Assembly (NCBI GenBank): GCA_020639115.1
Contig: JACKHG010000014.1
Location: 1-64,000, forward strand
Direction of reading: 5' to 3'
Length of the DNA stretch: 64,000 bases
Source of the DNA: Phycisphaerales bacterium
Lineage (GTDB): Bacteria; Planctomycetota; Phycisphaerae; UBA1845
The translations under genes were made by a program, and so were the position numbers. The notes beneath the pieces were generated by a model. That model saw only the letters and a program-made list of their open reading frames with translations, was not told the origin of the DNA and searched no databases. Shown here one piece after another: positions 24,121 through 33,231 of this stretch (positions are counted from its first letter, which is position 1; every line of letters begins with the position of its first letter).

Positions 24121-26190
24121 ATGAGTACAACCGACCCGCCGCCGACGTCCACGCCCGATACCACCGACGCTTCCAGCGCTGCACCGGTTTCTGCGCGGCG
24201 CCGCTGGGCGTTTCGCCTGATCGCCCTCGCACTCCCCCTGCTGCTGCTGGGCATGACGGAGGGCGCCCTGCGCCTCGCCGGCTACGGCGGGTACCCGCCC
24301 ATCCTGGCCGACGTTGGCGTCGTCGGGAATTGGGATTACATCGCGACAATTCCCGCTGGAATCCAGCCCTTCTTCGGTGGCGGCCGCGGCGGCAGCATGG
24401 ATCAGCAGGTGTTCACCATGCCCAAACCGCCGGACACCGTGCGCATCATCGTCGTGGGCGGTTCGGCGGCGCAGGGATATCCACAACCGCGCCCCCTCAA
24501 GTTCTCGACGTTCCTCGAACGCATGCTCCGCGACGCCTGGCCGCAGCGGAACGTCGAAGTGATCAACCTGGGCACCACCGCCGTCGCCAGCTTCCCGGTC
24601 ACACGCATCGCCGCAGCCGCCCTGCCCTACGCGCCCGACCTTCTCATCGTCTATACCGGCAACAACGAGTTCTACGGCGCCGGCGGAGTGGCCTCGACAT
24701 TCCGCTGGGGCCGGTCAGCCGCCATGATGCGCCTGATGCACGCCCTGCGCGGTTCCGCCATCGCACAGGCGCTGCAGAAACCACCACCGCCCCGCTCGGA
24801 ACAGGCGGGCGAAAACCTCATGGATGTCGTCCTCGACGACGCCCAGATCCCCAGCGACGATCCGCGCCGTGCAGCGGCAGCCCGCAATCTCAAAGACGAC
24901 ATCACCTGGATTCTCGATCGCTGCCGCGCCCACGACGTCCCCGTCATCGTCTGTACCTGCCCGGGCAGCGAACGCAATCTCGCGCCGATCGGGGAGGATA
25001 CGCCCCCGCCCCTCAACGAAGCTGAGCGCACGCAGTTCGACGACCTCCTGGCCCGCGGGCGCAGCAACGTCACTCTCCAGCCTGAAAAGGCCCTGGCTGA
25101 TCTCAATGCCGCAGCCCAAATCTACAACCAGCACGCGACCCTGCACTACCTGCGCGCGCAGTGCCTCGAACGCCTCGGCCACGCGGCCGAGGCAACCACG
25201 GCCTATCGCCGCGCCCGCGACCTCGACACCATGCCCTGGCGTGCCCCGTCGACGTCCAACGAAGCCATCCGGTCAGCCGCGCAGCAGAACGCCGTGCTCT
25301 GCGATCTCGAACGCGAATTCCAGCAGGCCAGCCCGGATGGCACGATCGGTTGGGAACTCATGGATGATCACGTGCACCCCGCCCTCGCCGGCCAACTGCT
25401 CATCGCGCGAGCCCTGGGCCGCGCCATGGCCAAGCTGCCCGGCAAGCTCCACGTGGATCCCGCAGCCTGGGCGGCTCTGCCCGATGACGCAGCCTACCTC
25501 GCCCGGCAGGGCGCCAACCCGCTCGACGCCTACCGCGTCATCTACCGCGTCACCGACCTCTTCGAACGCTCGTTCTTCAAACGCAGCAACCCCGACGCAC
25601 TCACCCGCTTCGAGGCGGAGCGCCGCCGGCTTGAGAATACCATGTCGCCGCTTACGCGCGCGACCATCCGCCGCCTCCAGGACACCCATAGCGGCGTGCC
25701 CATTACCGGCGCCGTGGGTGAAGCCGAACTGCTTGCCCGACGCGCCGACGAAGCCGCCGCCCACCTTGACTTTGCACGCCGCTCAGCCGCCCCTTTCACC
25801 TTCCTGCGGGCCCGGTACGGATGCCTGGAGCTGGCGGCGCTCGATCTGTCCTCCCCGCGAGCCGATGCGGATGCCCAAGTCGATGAGCTGCTGCAGACGA
25901 GCCGCGTAGCCCGCAGGTTGGCTGGGCAGGCCACTCCCCTGCTCGACGTGTTGGAGGCGTGCGCGCTCAGCCACGCCGGCAGGCACGAAGAGGCCATTGC
26001 CCTCGCGGAACCGGTCATCCGCCAACTTCGTGACCCCATGTTGCCGTTTTTCGCCGGTCGCCTGGTCACCGACCTCGTCGCGGTCGGACGCGTCGATGAC
26101 GCTCGGGCGCTGCTGCAGAACCTGCATCTCACCCCAGCCCAGGTGCCGCTGGACGACGCCACATCCGCGCGGCTGGGCGAGGCGGACTGA
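24121..26190 (+). CDS. Membrane-anchored SGNH hydrolase with TPR-like region
   Basis: A 689-residue protein, 3 bp after the HMG-CoA lyase gene. A Thr/Pro-rich N-terminus precedes one membrane span (about residues 30-47). A GDSL/SGNH hydrolase domain follows: nucleophile Ser115 in 'VVGGSAAQGYP', block III 'GNNEFYG' (Asn at 181-182), and the catalytic D416-x-x-H419 in 'DDHVHPA'. A helical insert between blocks III and V includes 'AAQIYNQHATLHYLRAQ', a TPR-like unit. The C-terminal 200 residues are helical. SGNH enzymes are esterases or acetyl-transfer/deacetylation enzymes acting on glycans or lipids. The substrate is unknown and its link to leucine genes may only be positional. Confidence 0.8.
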   Translation: MSTTDPPPTSTPDTTDASSAAPVSARRRWAFRLIALALPLLLLGMTEGALRLAGYGGYPPILADVGVVGNWDYIATIPAGIQPFFGGGRGGSMDQQVFTMPKPPDTVRIIVVGGSAAQGYPQPRPLKFSTFLERMLRDAWPQRNVEVINLGTTAVASFPVTRIAAAALPYAPDLLIVYTGNNEFYGAGGVASTFRWGRSAAMMRLMHALRGSAIAQALQKPPPPRSEQAGENLMDVVLDDAQIPSDDPRRAAAARNLKDDITWILDRCRAHDVPVIVCTCPGSERNLAPIGEDTPPPLNEAERTQFDDLLARGRSNVTLQPEKALADLNAAAQIYNQHATLHYLRAQCLERLGHAAEATTAYRRARDLDTMPWRAPSTSNEAIRSAAQQNAVLCDLEREFQQASPDGTIGWELMDDHVHPALAGQLLIARALGRAMAKLPGKLHVDPAAWAALPDDAAYLARQGANPLDAYRVIYRVTDLFERSFFKRSNPDALTRFEAERRRLENTMSPLTRATIRRLQDTHSGVPITGAVGEAELLARRADEAAAHLDFARRSAAPFTFLRARYGCLELAALDLSSPRADADAQVDELLQTSRVARRLAGQATPLLDVLEACALSHAGRHEEAIALAEPVIRQLRDPMLPFFAGRLVTDLVAVGRVDDARALLQNLHLTPAQVPLDDATSARLGEAD

Positions 26191-26294
26191 CGCTCACCAG
26201 CCCGCCACGACCGCAATCCACGACTTTGACCGCTGAATCCACTATCATGGGGTAGCGCTGGTTGTCATGCATCACCGGCCCGGGAGACACACCC

Positions 26295-27545
26295 ATGACC
26301 CACGGCGACGCCCTTCATCCCATCGAGCAGGCCTTTGAGGACCTGCGCGAGGGACGCATGATCATCCTGGTGGACGATGAGGATCGCGAAAACGAGGGCG
26401 ACCTCGTTGTCGCAGCCCAGAAGATCACCCCCGACACGATCAACTTCATGCTTCGCCACGCCCGTGGCGTGCTCTGCCTGCCCATGACCCAGGAGCGCTG
26501 CGAGCAGCTCAACCTCAGCCTGCAGGCGGCGAGCAACACGTCGCTGTTCCGTACGGCGTTCACCGTCACGGTCGATGCCCACCCCCGCTTTGGCGTCACC
26601 ACCGGCGTGTCGGCTGCCGACCGCTGCAAGACGATCGAGGTGGCGTCAGCCGCCGACTGCAAGCCGGGCGACCTCGTCCGGCCGGGCCACATCAACCCCC
26701 TGATGGCGATGGACGGCGGCGTGCTGGTCCGCGCCGGGCAGACCGAAGGCTCCGTGGACCTGTGCCGGCTCGCCGGCCTCAAGCCCTCAGCCGTGCTGAT
26801 CGAGATCATGAACGACGACGGGACCATGGCCCGTCTGCCCCAGCTTACCGAATTCGCGAAGACCCACGGGCTGCGCATCTACTCCGTCGCACAGATCATC
26901 GAGTACCGCCAGAAGCACGAACGCTTCGTGCGCCGCGGCGAGACGATCCGCCTGCCCACCGAGTTCGGCGAGTTCAAGCTGATCGAGTACATCTCACCGG
27001 TCGATCCCGAGCCGCACCTCGCCCTCTGCTGCGGCGGTGTCGGTGAACTGAACGAGCAGGGCGAGCCGGTCCAGCACGACGACGCCGTACTGGTGCGCGT
27101 CGAGTCCGAGTGCCTCACCGGACACGTCTTTGCCAGCGCCCGCTGCGACTGCGGCAACCAGCTTCGCACGGCGATGCAGCTCATCCAGCGCGAAGGCAAG
27201 GGCGCGCTGATCTACCTCCGCCAGGAGGGGCGCGCGATCGGCCTGCACAACAAGCTGCGCGCCTACCGCCTGCAGGACGACGGCCTGGACACGGTCGAGG
27301 CCAACGTGCGGCTCGGGCTGCCGGTCGACCGCCGCGACTACGGCGTGGGCGCCCAGATCTGCCACGACCTGGGCCTGCACAAGCTGCGCATCCTCACCAA
27401 CAACCCGAAGAAGGTGAGCCGACTCGAAGTCTACGGCATCACGGTCGCCGAGCAGCTCCCCATCGAGATTCCCCCGAACGAGCACAACACGGCGTACCTG
27501 CGCACCAAGAAAAAGAAAATGGGCCACCTGCTCGACAACGTCTGA
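26295..27545 (+). CDS. ribBA: Bifunctional DHBP synthase / GTP cyclohydrolase II
   Basis: A 416-residue bifunctional enzyme providing both precursors of riboflavin. The N-terminal half makes 3,4-dihydroxy-2-butanone 4-phosphate: 'ILVDDEDRENEGDLV' (Mg-binding Glu/Asp), 'GVTTGVSAADR' and 'RAGQTEGSVDLCRLAG'. The C-terminal half is GTP cyclohydrolase II: 'RVESECLTGHVFASARCDCG' with the zinc Cys ligands, 'LIYLRQEGRAIGL', and 'DRRDYGVGAQI'. Start at 26295 follows GGGAGA; a longer in-frame start at 26262 is less likely. The 104-bp upstream gap has no recognisable FMN riboswitch. No other rib gene is adjacent. Confidence 0.95.
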   Translation: MTHGDALHPIEQAFEDLREGRMIILVDDEDRENEGDLVVAAQKITPDTINFMLRHARGVLCLPMTQERCEQLNLSLQAASNTSLFRTAFTVTVDAHPRFGVTTGVSAADRCKTIEVASAADCKPGDLVRPGHINPLMAMDGGVLVRAGQTEGSVDLCRLAGLKPSAVLIEIMNDDGTMARLPQLTEFAKTHGLRIYSVAQIIEYRQKHERFVRRGETIRLPTEFGEFKLIEYISPVDPEPHLALCCGGVGELNEQGEPVQHDDAVLVRVESECLTGHVFASARCDCGNQLRTAMQLIQREGKGALIYLRQEGRAIGLHNKLRAYRLQDDGLDTVEANVRLGLPVDRRDYGVGAQICHDLGLHKLRILTNNPKKVSRLEVYGITVAEQLPIEIPPNEHNTAYLRTKKKKMGHLLDNV

Positions 27546-27600
27546 GCAGGTGACCCGGATATGCGACTTGGTATTTCGCCCCGCCGGACGGCAGTGGGCG

Positions 27601-28776
27601 TTACTCGGGCTGCGCCGCCCCGTCGTCGGGCGCGGGACTCGCGTCCTCCACCGGCATCGGCGTGGGCGTCGCCTCCGGGCGCGGCAGCAGGTGCAATTCG
27701 AGGTTCTCGCGTTTGATGCCCGAGCCGACGATCGCGTGCGCCGCGAGCCGCGCGAACGGGTTGGGCTCGCCGCTCGCCTCCGTCAGCACGACCTTCTGGT
27801 CCGGGTTGTGGCGAATGCGGTCGCGAATCAGCGCGTCAAGTTCGAGCGCGTCCAGCACGCGATCCCCCATGCGGAAGAAGTTCTCCGGCGTGAGCGTGAT
27901 CTCGAGCGGCGACTCGTCGAGCGGCCGCAGGACCACCGTGCATTCGGTACCCAGTTCGGGAATCACCGACGGGTCCGCCTCCAGCCACAAGGCGTCGTTG
28001 CTGGCGGTGTGCGTCTCGCCGATCCCGATCAGGGCGCTGTCGAAATCGACGACGCATACGATCGTGCCGTCGCTCGCGGCGGCGAGGCGGCCGTTGGCGT
28101 CCTTCCGCGACCCGCAGAAAACCCAGCGCGGCACCGGCATCGTCGTGTGCGCGTCCGCCAGCATCATCCACTCGTGGGCGGCATCCGTCCGCTTGCCCTC
28201 GCCCACCGGCGTCACGATGTCGATCGCGACGCGACCGCCGGTCGCAGCCTGAGCCTGCTGCGTCTGGGGATCGTAGGCCGGTGGATGGCCTGGCTGGAGC
28301 CCGATCAGGCCGAGCGCCTCGTAGAGCTTCTCCGGGGAGGCCTCGGTGGCCAGGATGCTCTCATGCTCCTTGGTGCCGACCGCGCAGAGCAGCAGTTCCA
28401 GCGGCCCCTCGCGGAAGACGACCTTGGCGTCCACCTCGACCTGCGGCACCGACCAGTCGATGGTGATGTGCGGGGCGTATTCGACGCGTTTGGGCTTTTC
28501 GCCCGAAGCGTCCGCCTGCGGCGCCGGCGTGGGCGCCGGCGTAGGCGCCGGAGTGGCGGTTGGCTGAGGCGTTGCTTGGGGTCTCGGCGTCGCCGTGGGC
28601 TGCGGCTCTGTCGTGGGCTGTGGCGTAGCCTTGGGCTTGGGTGTTGCGGCTGGGGCCTGTTTCGACGGCTGCTGCGCGTGCGTCCCCTCCGCCTTCTGTT
28701 CCTGAGCACATCCACCGGCCACGATGGCCGCGAGCAGCGCGAACGCCGCTCCGAGTCCAACCATTCTGGATTTCAT
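27601..28776 (-). CDS. YdjY-domain lipoprotein
   Basis: A 391-residue lipoprotein. Start at 28776 ('MKSRMVGLG'); hydrophobic signal ending in the lipobox 'AIVAGGC'. A Pro/Thr-rich linker of repeated 'TPxPT' units (about residues 35-85) follows. The first globular region (about 90-250) is a YdjY-like domain: 'APHITIDWSVPQVEVDAKVVFREGPLELLLC', split by beta turns, then 'GTKEHESILATEASPEKLYEALGLIGL'. A second region contains 'SDGTIVCVVDFDSALI' and 'TLTPENFFRMGDRV'. YdjY proteins are uncharacterised and common in Planctomycetes; many are outer-surface or periplasmic. It lies 164 bp downstream of the secretin on the same strand and may belong with it. Confidence 0.8.
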   Translation of the reverse strand: MKSRMVGLGAAFALLAAIVAGGCAQEQKAEGTHAQQPSKQAPAATPKPKATPQPTTEPQPTATPRPQATPQPTATPAPTPAPTPAPQADASGEKPKRVEYAPHITIDWSVPQVEVDAKVVFREGPLELLLCAVGTKEHESILATEASPEKLYEALGLIGLQPGHPPAYDPQTQQAQAATGGRVAIDIVTPVGEGKRTDAAHEWMMLADAHTTMPVPRWVFCGSRKDANGRLAAASDGTIVCVVDFDSALIGIGETHTASNDALWLEADPSVIPELGTECTVVLRPLDESPLEITLTPENFFRMGDRVLDALELDALIRDRIRHNPDQKVVLTEASGEPNPFARLAAHAIVGSGIKRENLELHLLPRPEATPTPMPVEDASPAPDDGAAQPE

Positions 28777-28940
28777 AAGCGCCTTCGTTGTTGAGGAGTC
28801 ATCTGCGGGCACAGCCCGACCGCGCCGGCGGCACCGCACCCGCTTGCTTCGTCGGCAATGTCGCGACGCGAACGCCGCGCGGCATCGCGCGCCACTCGAC
28901 CACCCGGACCACGCATCCGCTCGCCCTGCCGCCGGCCGCC

Positions 28941-31900
28941 TTACCGCTGGCCGAACGTCGGGAACGCCGCCTCTTCCTGCTCACGCTGGATGATGATCGT
29001 CGGCTTCACCAGGATCAGCAGCACCTGCTCGTCCTTCACGAGGTTGCGGGCGCTGTACAGCCGCTTGAGCACGGGAATCTTCGAGAGCACCGGCACGCCG
29101 GCCTCCGTCTCGATCTCCTGCGTGGTCTTCATGCCGCCGATCAGCAGCGTGCCGCCGTCGGGCACGGATACCGTCGTGCGGATCACCTGGCTCTGCGTGT
29201 TGGGCAACTGGATGAACGCATCGGCAGCCGCGGCTGCACCCGACGCACCACCGCTGAACGGGAAGACGTCCAGCGGGCCCGTCGGCTGACGCACGCCCGG
29301 CCGCAGGTTCATCGTCACGTAACGCTTGTCCGCCGAGACCACCGCCTGCACGTCGAGCACGGTACCCGTCTGCAACTGGGTCACAGCCGGCTGCTGCGCG
29401 ACCGCGTTCTCGTCCACCACCGGGAAAACGCCGGCGACGTAGCTCGCAGAATTCAGCACGCCGACCCACGCCCGCTGGCCGTTGAAGAGCACGAGGCGCG
29501 GCGCGTTCATGATGCTGCTGCGGCGATCGGCCTGCGTCGCCCGCAGCAAGAAGTCCACCTGGATGCCGTCGAGGAAGCTGCCGAACACCTGCATGCTCGG
29601 GATGGTGGATCCACCGAACGAGTTCGGCACGACGGTGCTGGTCGGCTGGACGAGGTCGATCACGTTCGAGATTACCGGGATCGGGGTCATGCGCGACCCG
29701 TGCACCAGTCCGTTTCCGGCGACCGGCATGAGGCCGACTTCGCCGAAGGGCTGGCCGGGCTGGGATCCGACGGTCGCGGAGGCCGGGTTCAGCGGGTTAC
29801 CCACACCCGGCACACCAGGGAGAAAGCCCAACCGGCTGAAGCTGCGCGGGATGAGCACCTGGGCGCCGTTGTACTGCCGTCCGGCGCGGTCGAAGCCCGC
29901 GTTGCCCTGGTTGAGAATCACGTCCAGGTCGATGCCCAGCTCCTCGAGGTAGTTCGACGTGATCGTGATGAAGCGCGCCTCGATCGCGATCTGGATCGCC
30001 CGCTGCTCGCGCAGCTTGCTGAGCAGGTCCTGGATTTCCGAATGGGCCCGCGCGGTCTGCGTGACCACGAGCTGGCCGTTGATCTCGTCGATGTTGGCGA
30101 TTGTCCCGCCCGAATCGCGCCAACTATCCGGGGCGATCGTGTTGCGAATCAGCTCGAGCAACTCGTCGACGCGCTCTTGGCGATCCTGCTGATCGGCCTC
30201 CTCGTCGCCACCCTGGCCGCCACTGCCACTGAAGGGGTTGCCCGTGCCGGCGCCGCCGCCGATGCCGCCGCCGAAGCCGCCGCCACCGAAGCCGCCGCCA
30301 CCGCCGCCGATGCCGCCGCCGCCACCGCCGAAGCCGCCACCACCGCCACCGAAGCCACCACCGCCGCCACCACCACCGCCGCCGCCCTGGCCGCCCTCAT
30401 CGGAGATCGAAATCTCCGGGCCCGTGAAGTCCGGCACGCTCAGCAGCAGATCCTCGATGGGATAAACGTCGTGGTACACCTCCTGGTCCAGCAGCGCCTG
30501 CGTCGCGATCTTGATCACACCGTCGTTGACGACGTAACCGAGCTTCACCTCGCCGCCGCCAACCTGCTCGAGAATCTCGTTCAGCGCTTTCTTCAGCTTC
30601 ACCTCGGAGGCAAACCGCAGCGTCACCGGCAGATCGCGCTCGATGCCCACCGCCTCCAGGTCGTTCCAGATCACCGTGATGTTGATGCCCTGGTCGCGGG
30701 CCATCTCGTCCACGACCTCCTCGAGCGCAACATCCTCGATGTCCAGGGGAATGTTCTTGTCCAGCTTCGCCTGCAGTTGCCGGTCCTCCGGCGAGAGCCG
30801 CTCGCGACCGGTCGCGACGCGGTCGGGGCTCGAAATGATCTCCAGCCAGTTGTCCGGATACTTGAGCAGCTCGTGCCAGGGAATCTTCGCCTCTTCGGCG
30901 TCCACCAGCACTGCCTGCTGCTGCCGCCGCTTCTCCTTGACCGCCGCGTACTCGCGCGTCAGCTCGTACACGTCCTCCAGGTCGTCGCGCATCCACTGCG
31001 CCCGGTTGTTCTGCGGGTCGATCGCCAGCACCTGGTTGAGCACCGCCACGGCACCCTTGAAATCGCGATCCTTCTTGAGCTGCAGCGCCTGGTCCATCAG
31101 CGCGTTGACCTGCCGGCGGCGGGTCTCCGCCACCTGCAACTGGCGCTCGCGCTCCTGCCGGAGGATCTGCTCGCGCTGCTCGCGGACGTTGGCCTCCTCC
31201 TCCCGGCGCTGCTCTTCCTCGACGTACTGCTGGAGCGCGTTCAACTCGCTGATGAGGCTCTCGTAGCGAACCCGCGGCTCGGCGAACTGGCTGCCGGCCT
31301 CGAGCACCTGCCGGGCCCGCAGCAGACCCTGCTTGGCGAGGTCGAACCGCTTGTCGAGCACGGCGTTCTTGATTTCCTTCTCGAGCTCGCGGTACTGGAA
31401 GACCGTCCGCTCCCACGCGATCTGCCGGCGACGCTGCATGCGATCGATCAGCGACTGGCTGCCCACCTCCACGTCGCTGTGCCGCTGAGCCTCGTGCAGA
31501 CCAGCCAGCGCCTCGGGGTGACCCGGCACCGCCTGGAGTGCCGACTGAAAGAGCCGCTCGGCCTCAGCCGTGCGGCCCGATTCGAGCATCCGGTAGCCTT
31601 CCTGGATCAGCGAGCGAGCCCGCTCGTTGTTGACCTGCTGACGCGAAACCTCGCCGTTCTCCGGCGCCTGGCCGTTCGGCTGGGTGGCTTGGCCATTCTG
31701 CTGAGCGGCCTGGCCGTTCTCGGTGGCCTTCGCCCCCTCCTGGCCCGCAGTCGGGGCGGGCTGGGCCATCGTGCCGTTGTCGGTCGCCGGCGGCGGCGGT
31801 GGCGCCATCGGTGCGGGCTCGCTCGGCGGGTTGTTCTGCGCTCCGCCGGCGACGACGTCGAGGTCGTTCAGCCGGGCCCGCGCGTCGGAGCGCTGGGCCG

Positions 31901-32264
31901 CGGTCGCGTACTCGTTGTCGAGCACGTCCTTGAGCGCCGCCTTGGCCGCGGCGACGTCCTCGTGCTCGAGGGCGCTGTCGGCACGCTCGAAATCGAGTTC
32001 CGCCTTTTCCACCATCGTGATCGCGACCCGCGTGCGCTCCACGTATTCGTCGCGCACGGCGCGTTGATCGTCGCTGAGGTTGTCCGGTTCCAGCTTGACC
32101 AGAAGCTCCTGCGCCGCCGTGTATTGGCCCTGCTCGAAGAGCAGAATCGCACGATCGATGCGGTCCTGAACCTCGTCGGCAAGCGAGCTGCCGGCGCACG
32201 CGAGCAGACCGAAGCACGCGATCGCCGTCCACATCATCCTGGCCCTGGCGGTTTTACTTCGCAC
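28941..32264 (-). CDS. TPR/secretin-type outer-membrane protein
   Basis: A 1107-residue protein. The GTG start at 32264 is chosen because AGGAGAA lies six bases upstream. A signal peptide ends near 'AGSSLA'. Then come TPR-like helices (to about 330, e.g. 'GYRMLESGRTAEAERLFQSAL'), a Glu/Gln/Arg-rich coiled coil (about 330-430), secretin N-domain-like segments ('IPLDIEDVALEEVVDEMARD', 'KALNEILEQVG'), a glycine-rich stretch (about 620-683), and a GspD/PilQ-like secretin core. The core includes 'INGQLVVTQTARAHSEIQDLL', 'IAIEARFITI' and 'VPDGGTLLIGGMK'. Secretins form multimeric outer-membrane channels. No other type II, III or IV pilus gene is in the window. The glycine stretch is unusual between N domain and core. 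Confidence 0.85.
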   Translation of the reverse strand: MRSKTARARMMWTAIACFGLLACAGSSLADEVQDRIDRAILLFEQGQYTAAQELLVKLEPDNLSDDQRAVRDEYVERTRVAITMVEKAELDFERADSALEHEDVAAAKAALKDVLDNEYATAAQRSDARARLNDLDVVAGGAQNNPPSEPAPMAPPPPPATDNGTMAQPAPTAGQEGAKATENGQAAQQNGQATQPNGQAPENGEVSRQQVNNERARSLIQEGYRMLESGRTAEAERLFQSALQAVPGHPEALAGLHEAQRHSDVEVGSQSLIDRMQRRRQIAWERTVFQYRELEKEIKNAVLDKRFDLAKQGLLRARQVLEAGSQFAEPRVRYESLISELNALQQYVEEEQRREEEANVREQREQILRQERERQLQVAETRRRQVNALMDQALQLKKDRDFKGAVAVLNQVLAIDPQNNRAQWMRDDLEDVYELTREYAAVKEKRRQQQAVLVDAEEAKIPWHELLKYPDNWLEIISSPDRVATGRERLSPEDRQLQAKLDKNIPLDIEDVALEEVVDEMARDQGINITVIWNDLEAVGIERDLPVTLRFASEVKLKKALNEILEQVGGGEVKLGYVVNDGVIKIATQALLDQEVYHDVYPIEDLLLSVPDFTGPEISISDEGGQGGGGGGGGGGGFGGGGGGFGGGGGGIGGGGGGFGGGGFGGGIGGGAGTGNPFSGSGGQGGDEEADQQDRQERVDELLELIRNTIAPDSWRDSGGTIANIDEINGQLVVTQTARAHSEIQDLLSKLREQRAIQIAIEARFITITSNYLEELGIDLDVILNQGNAGFDRAGRQYNGAQVLIPRSFSRLGFLPGVPGVGNPLNPASATVGSQPGQPFGEVGLMPVAGNGLVHGSRMTPIPVISNVIDLVQPTSTVVPNSFGGSTIPSMQVFGSFLDGIQVDFLLRATQADRRSSIMNAPRLVLFNGQRAWVGVLNSASYVAGVFPVVDENAVAQQPAVTQLQTGTVLDVQAVVSADKRYVTMNLRPGVRQPTGPLDVFPFSGGASGAAAAADAFIQLPNTQSQVIRTTVSVPDGGTLLIGGMKTTQEIETEAGVPVLSKIPVLKRLYSARNLVKDEQVLLILVKPTIIIQREQEEAAFPTFGQR
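30215..30405 (-). repeat. Low-complexity Gly-codon tract
   Basis: A run of CCGCC/ACCGCC units on the plus strand, encoding mostly Gly with spaced Phe and Ile ('FGGGGGG', 'IGGGGGGF') in the secretin. It is explained by the protein but is prone to slippage, so copy number may vary between strains. Confidence 0.8.
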
Positions 32265-33231
32265 GAATGTTCTCCTAGCGCTGACAGTCGGGTAGGGATC
32301 CCCGTTGCAGGGACCGCTACCGGGTGGGATTGCTCTGCAGGCCTTTGCGTCGGGTTGCAGCTCGCCAATCAGCCGCCGGAACCCGGGCTGCACCTTGGTG
32401 ACAACTTCTCACATTGCGGCACAGTAACTACTAAGGCTCATCCCTGCAAGGAAATCAAAGACAACGTTTCACAGCCCCGTATCGGCTGTGAGGTGCCGAT
32501 TCGTTCACCCGCAAACCGCCACCTAATCCGCTGGTAACATGGGAGATACGTCAGCCCCCCACCCGCGTCAAGCCCCAACCCCCCGGGCCTGTCAACGGTC
32601 CCCACGCGGAACCGATCACCCCCCGGACAAACCGACACCAACGGCCCACCCCGGGTTGTGCTCAGGACGCCCCTTGAAGCCCTCGATCCACGCTGGCCGG
32701 AGCACGCGAATGCCGGGCACCCGCCCCGGCGACGCCCACGCCGGTGGCCACCAGCCTCAGCGGGGTAGACTAGGACCAGCGTAGCGACCACACCGAGCCC
32801 AGCCGCTCCGCGCGCCGCGTCACGTCGGCGACGCCCCAGCCAGACATCAGGGGGACACAATCCCAGCCGCTCCGAAGCGGCCGGCGTCAGGAAGGCGCGG
32901 GTGCGCCTGGACGCGACAGGCGATGTGAATCCCCATCGGCACGATCAGATGCTCCTGCGCAGTGGCGTTGCAGGCACACCGGATACACCACGCTTCATCA
33001 ACCGGTGGCTTGACGGCGCCTGGCCCCTCGTCAGCGGGGGGAGCGAGAGACGGCCCGCAAGTGGACTCACAGCGCATCGATCACGTACACTTTTGAGCGC
33101 CGCAGCCCGGCGCCATGTCGCTGCGGTGCGCGGCGGGAAAAGGGCAAACGAGTGCCGCGGGCACGGATGAAATGAGCGCGCAGACCGTGACGCGCAAACG
33201 GTGTGCGGCGCGGGTGGAGAACTGACGTACG
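32265..33231. other. Divergent intergenic region, no gene recognised
   Basis: About 970 bp between the divergent secretin and prpB genes. Open frames on both strands lack protein-like features. Visible structure: a perfect 7-bp inverted repeat CACAGCC-N7-GGCTGTG at 32470-32490, about 205 bp upstream of the secretin start (possible operator or RNA hairpin), and a GCCGCT-CCGA-AGCGGC hairpin at 32866-32881. No tRNA, riboswitch or IS remnant was recognised. Confidence 0.6.

Noticed and set aside
26191..26294. FMN riboswitch before ribBA
   Set aside because: The 104-bp gap lacks the conserved AGGG and GAAxGCA-type elements, so no riboswitch is claimed.
28788..32537. 1249-residue open frame opposite the secretin
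   Set aside because: High GC removes stops from the antisense frame; it shows low-complexity His/Arg/Leu content, no signal or domain, and fully overlaps a recognisable gene.
32847..33077. 76-residue minus-strand frame upstream of prpB
   Set aside because: Cys/Pro-rich with no recognisable homology or start signal; treated as non-coding.
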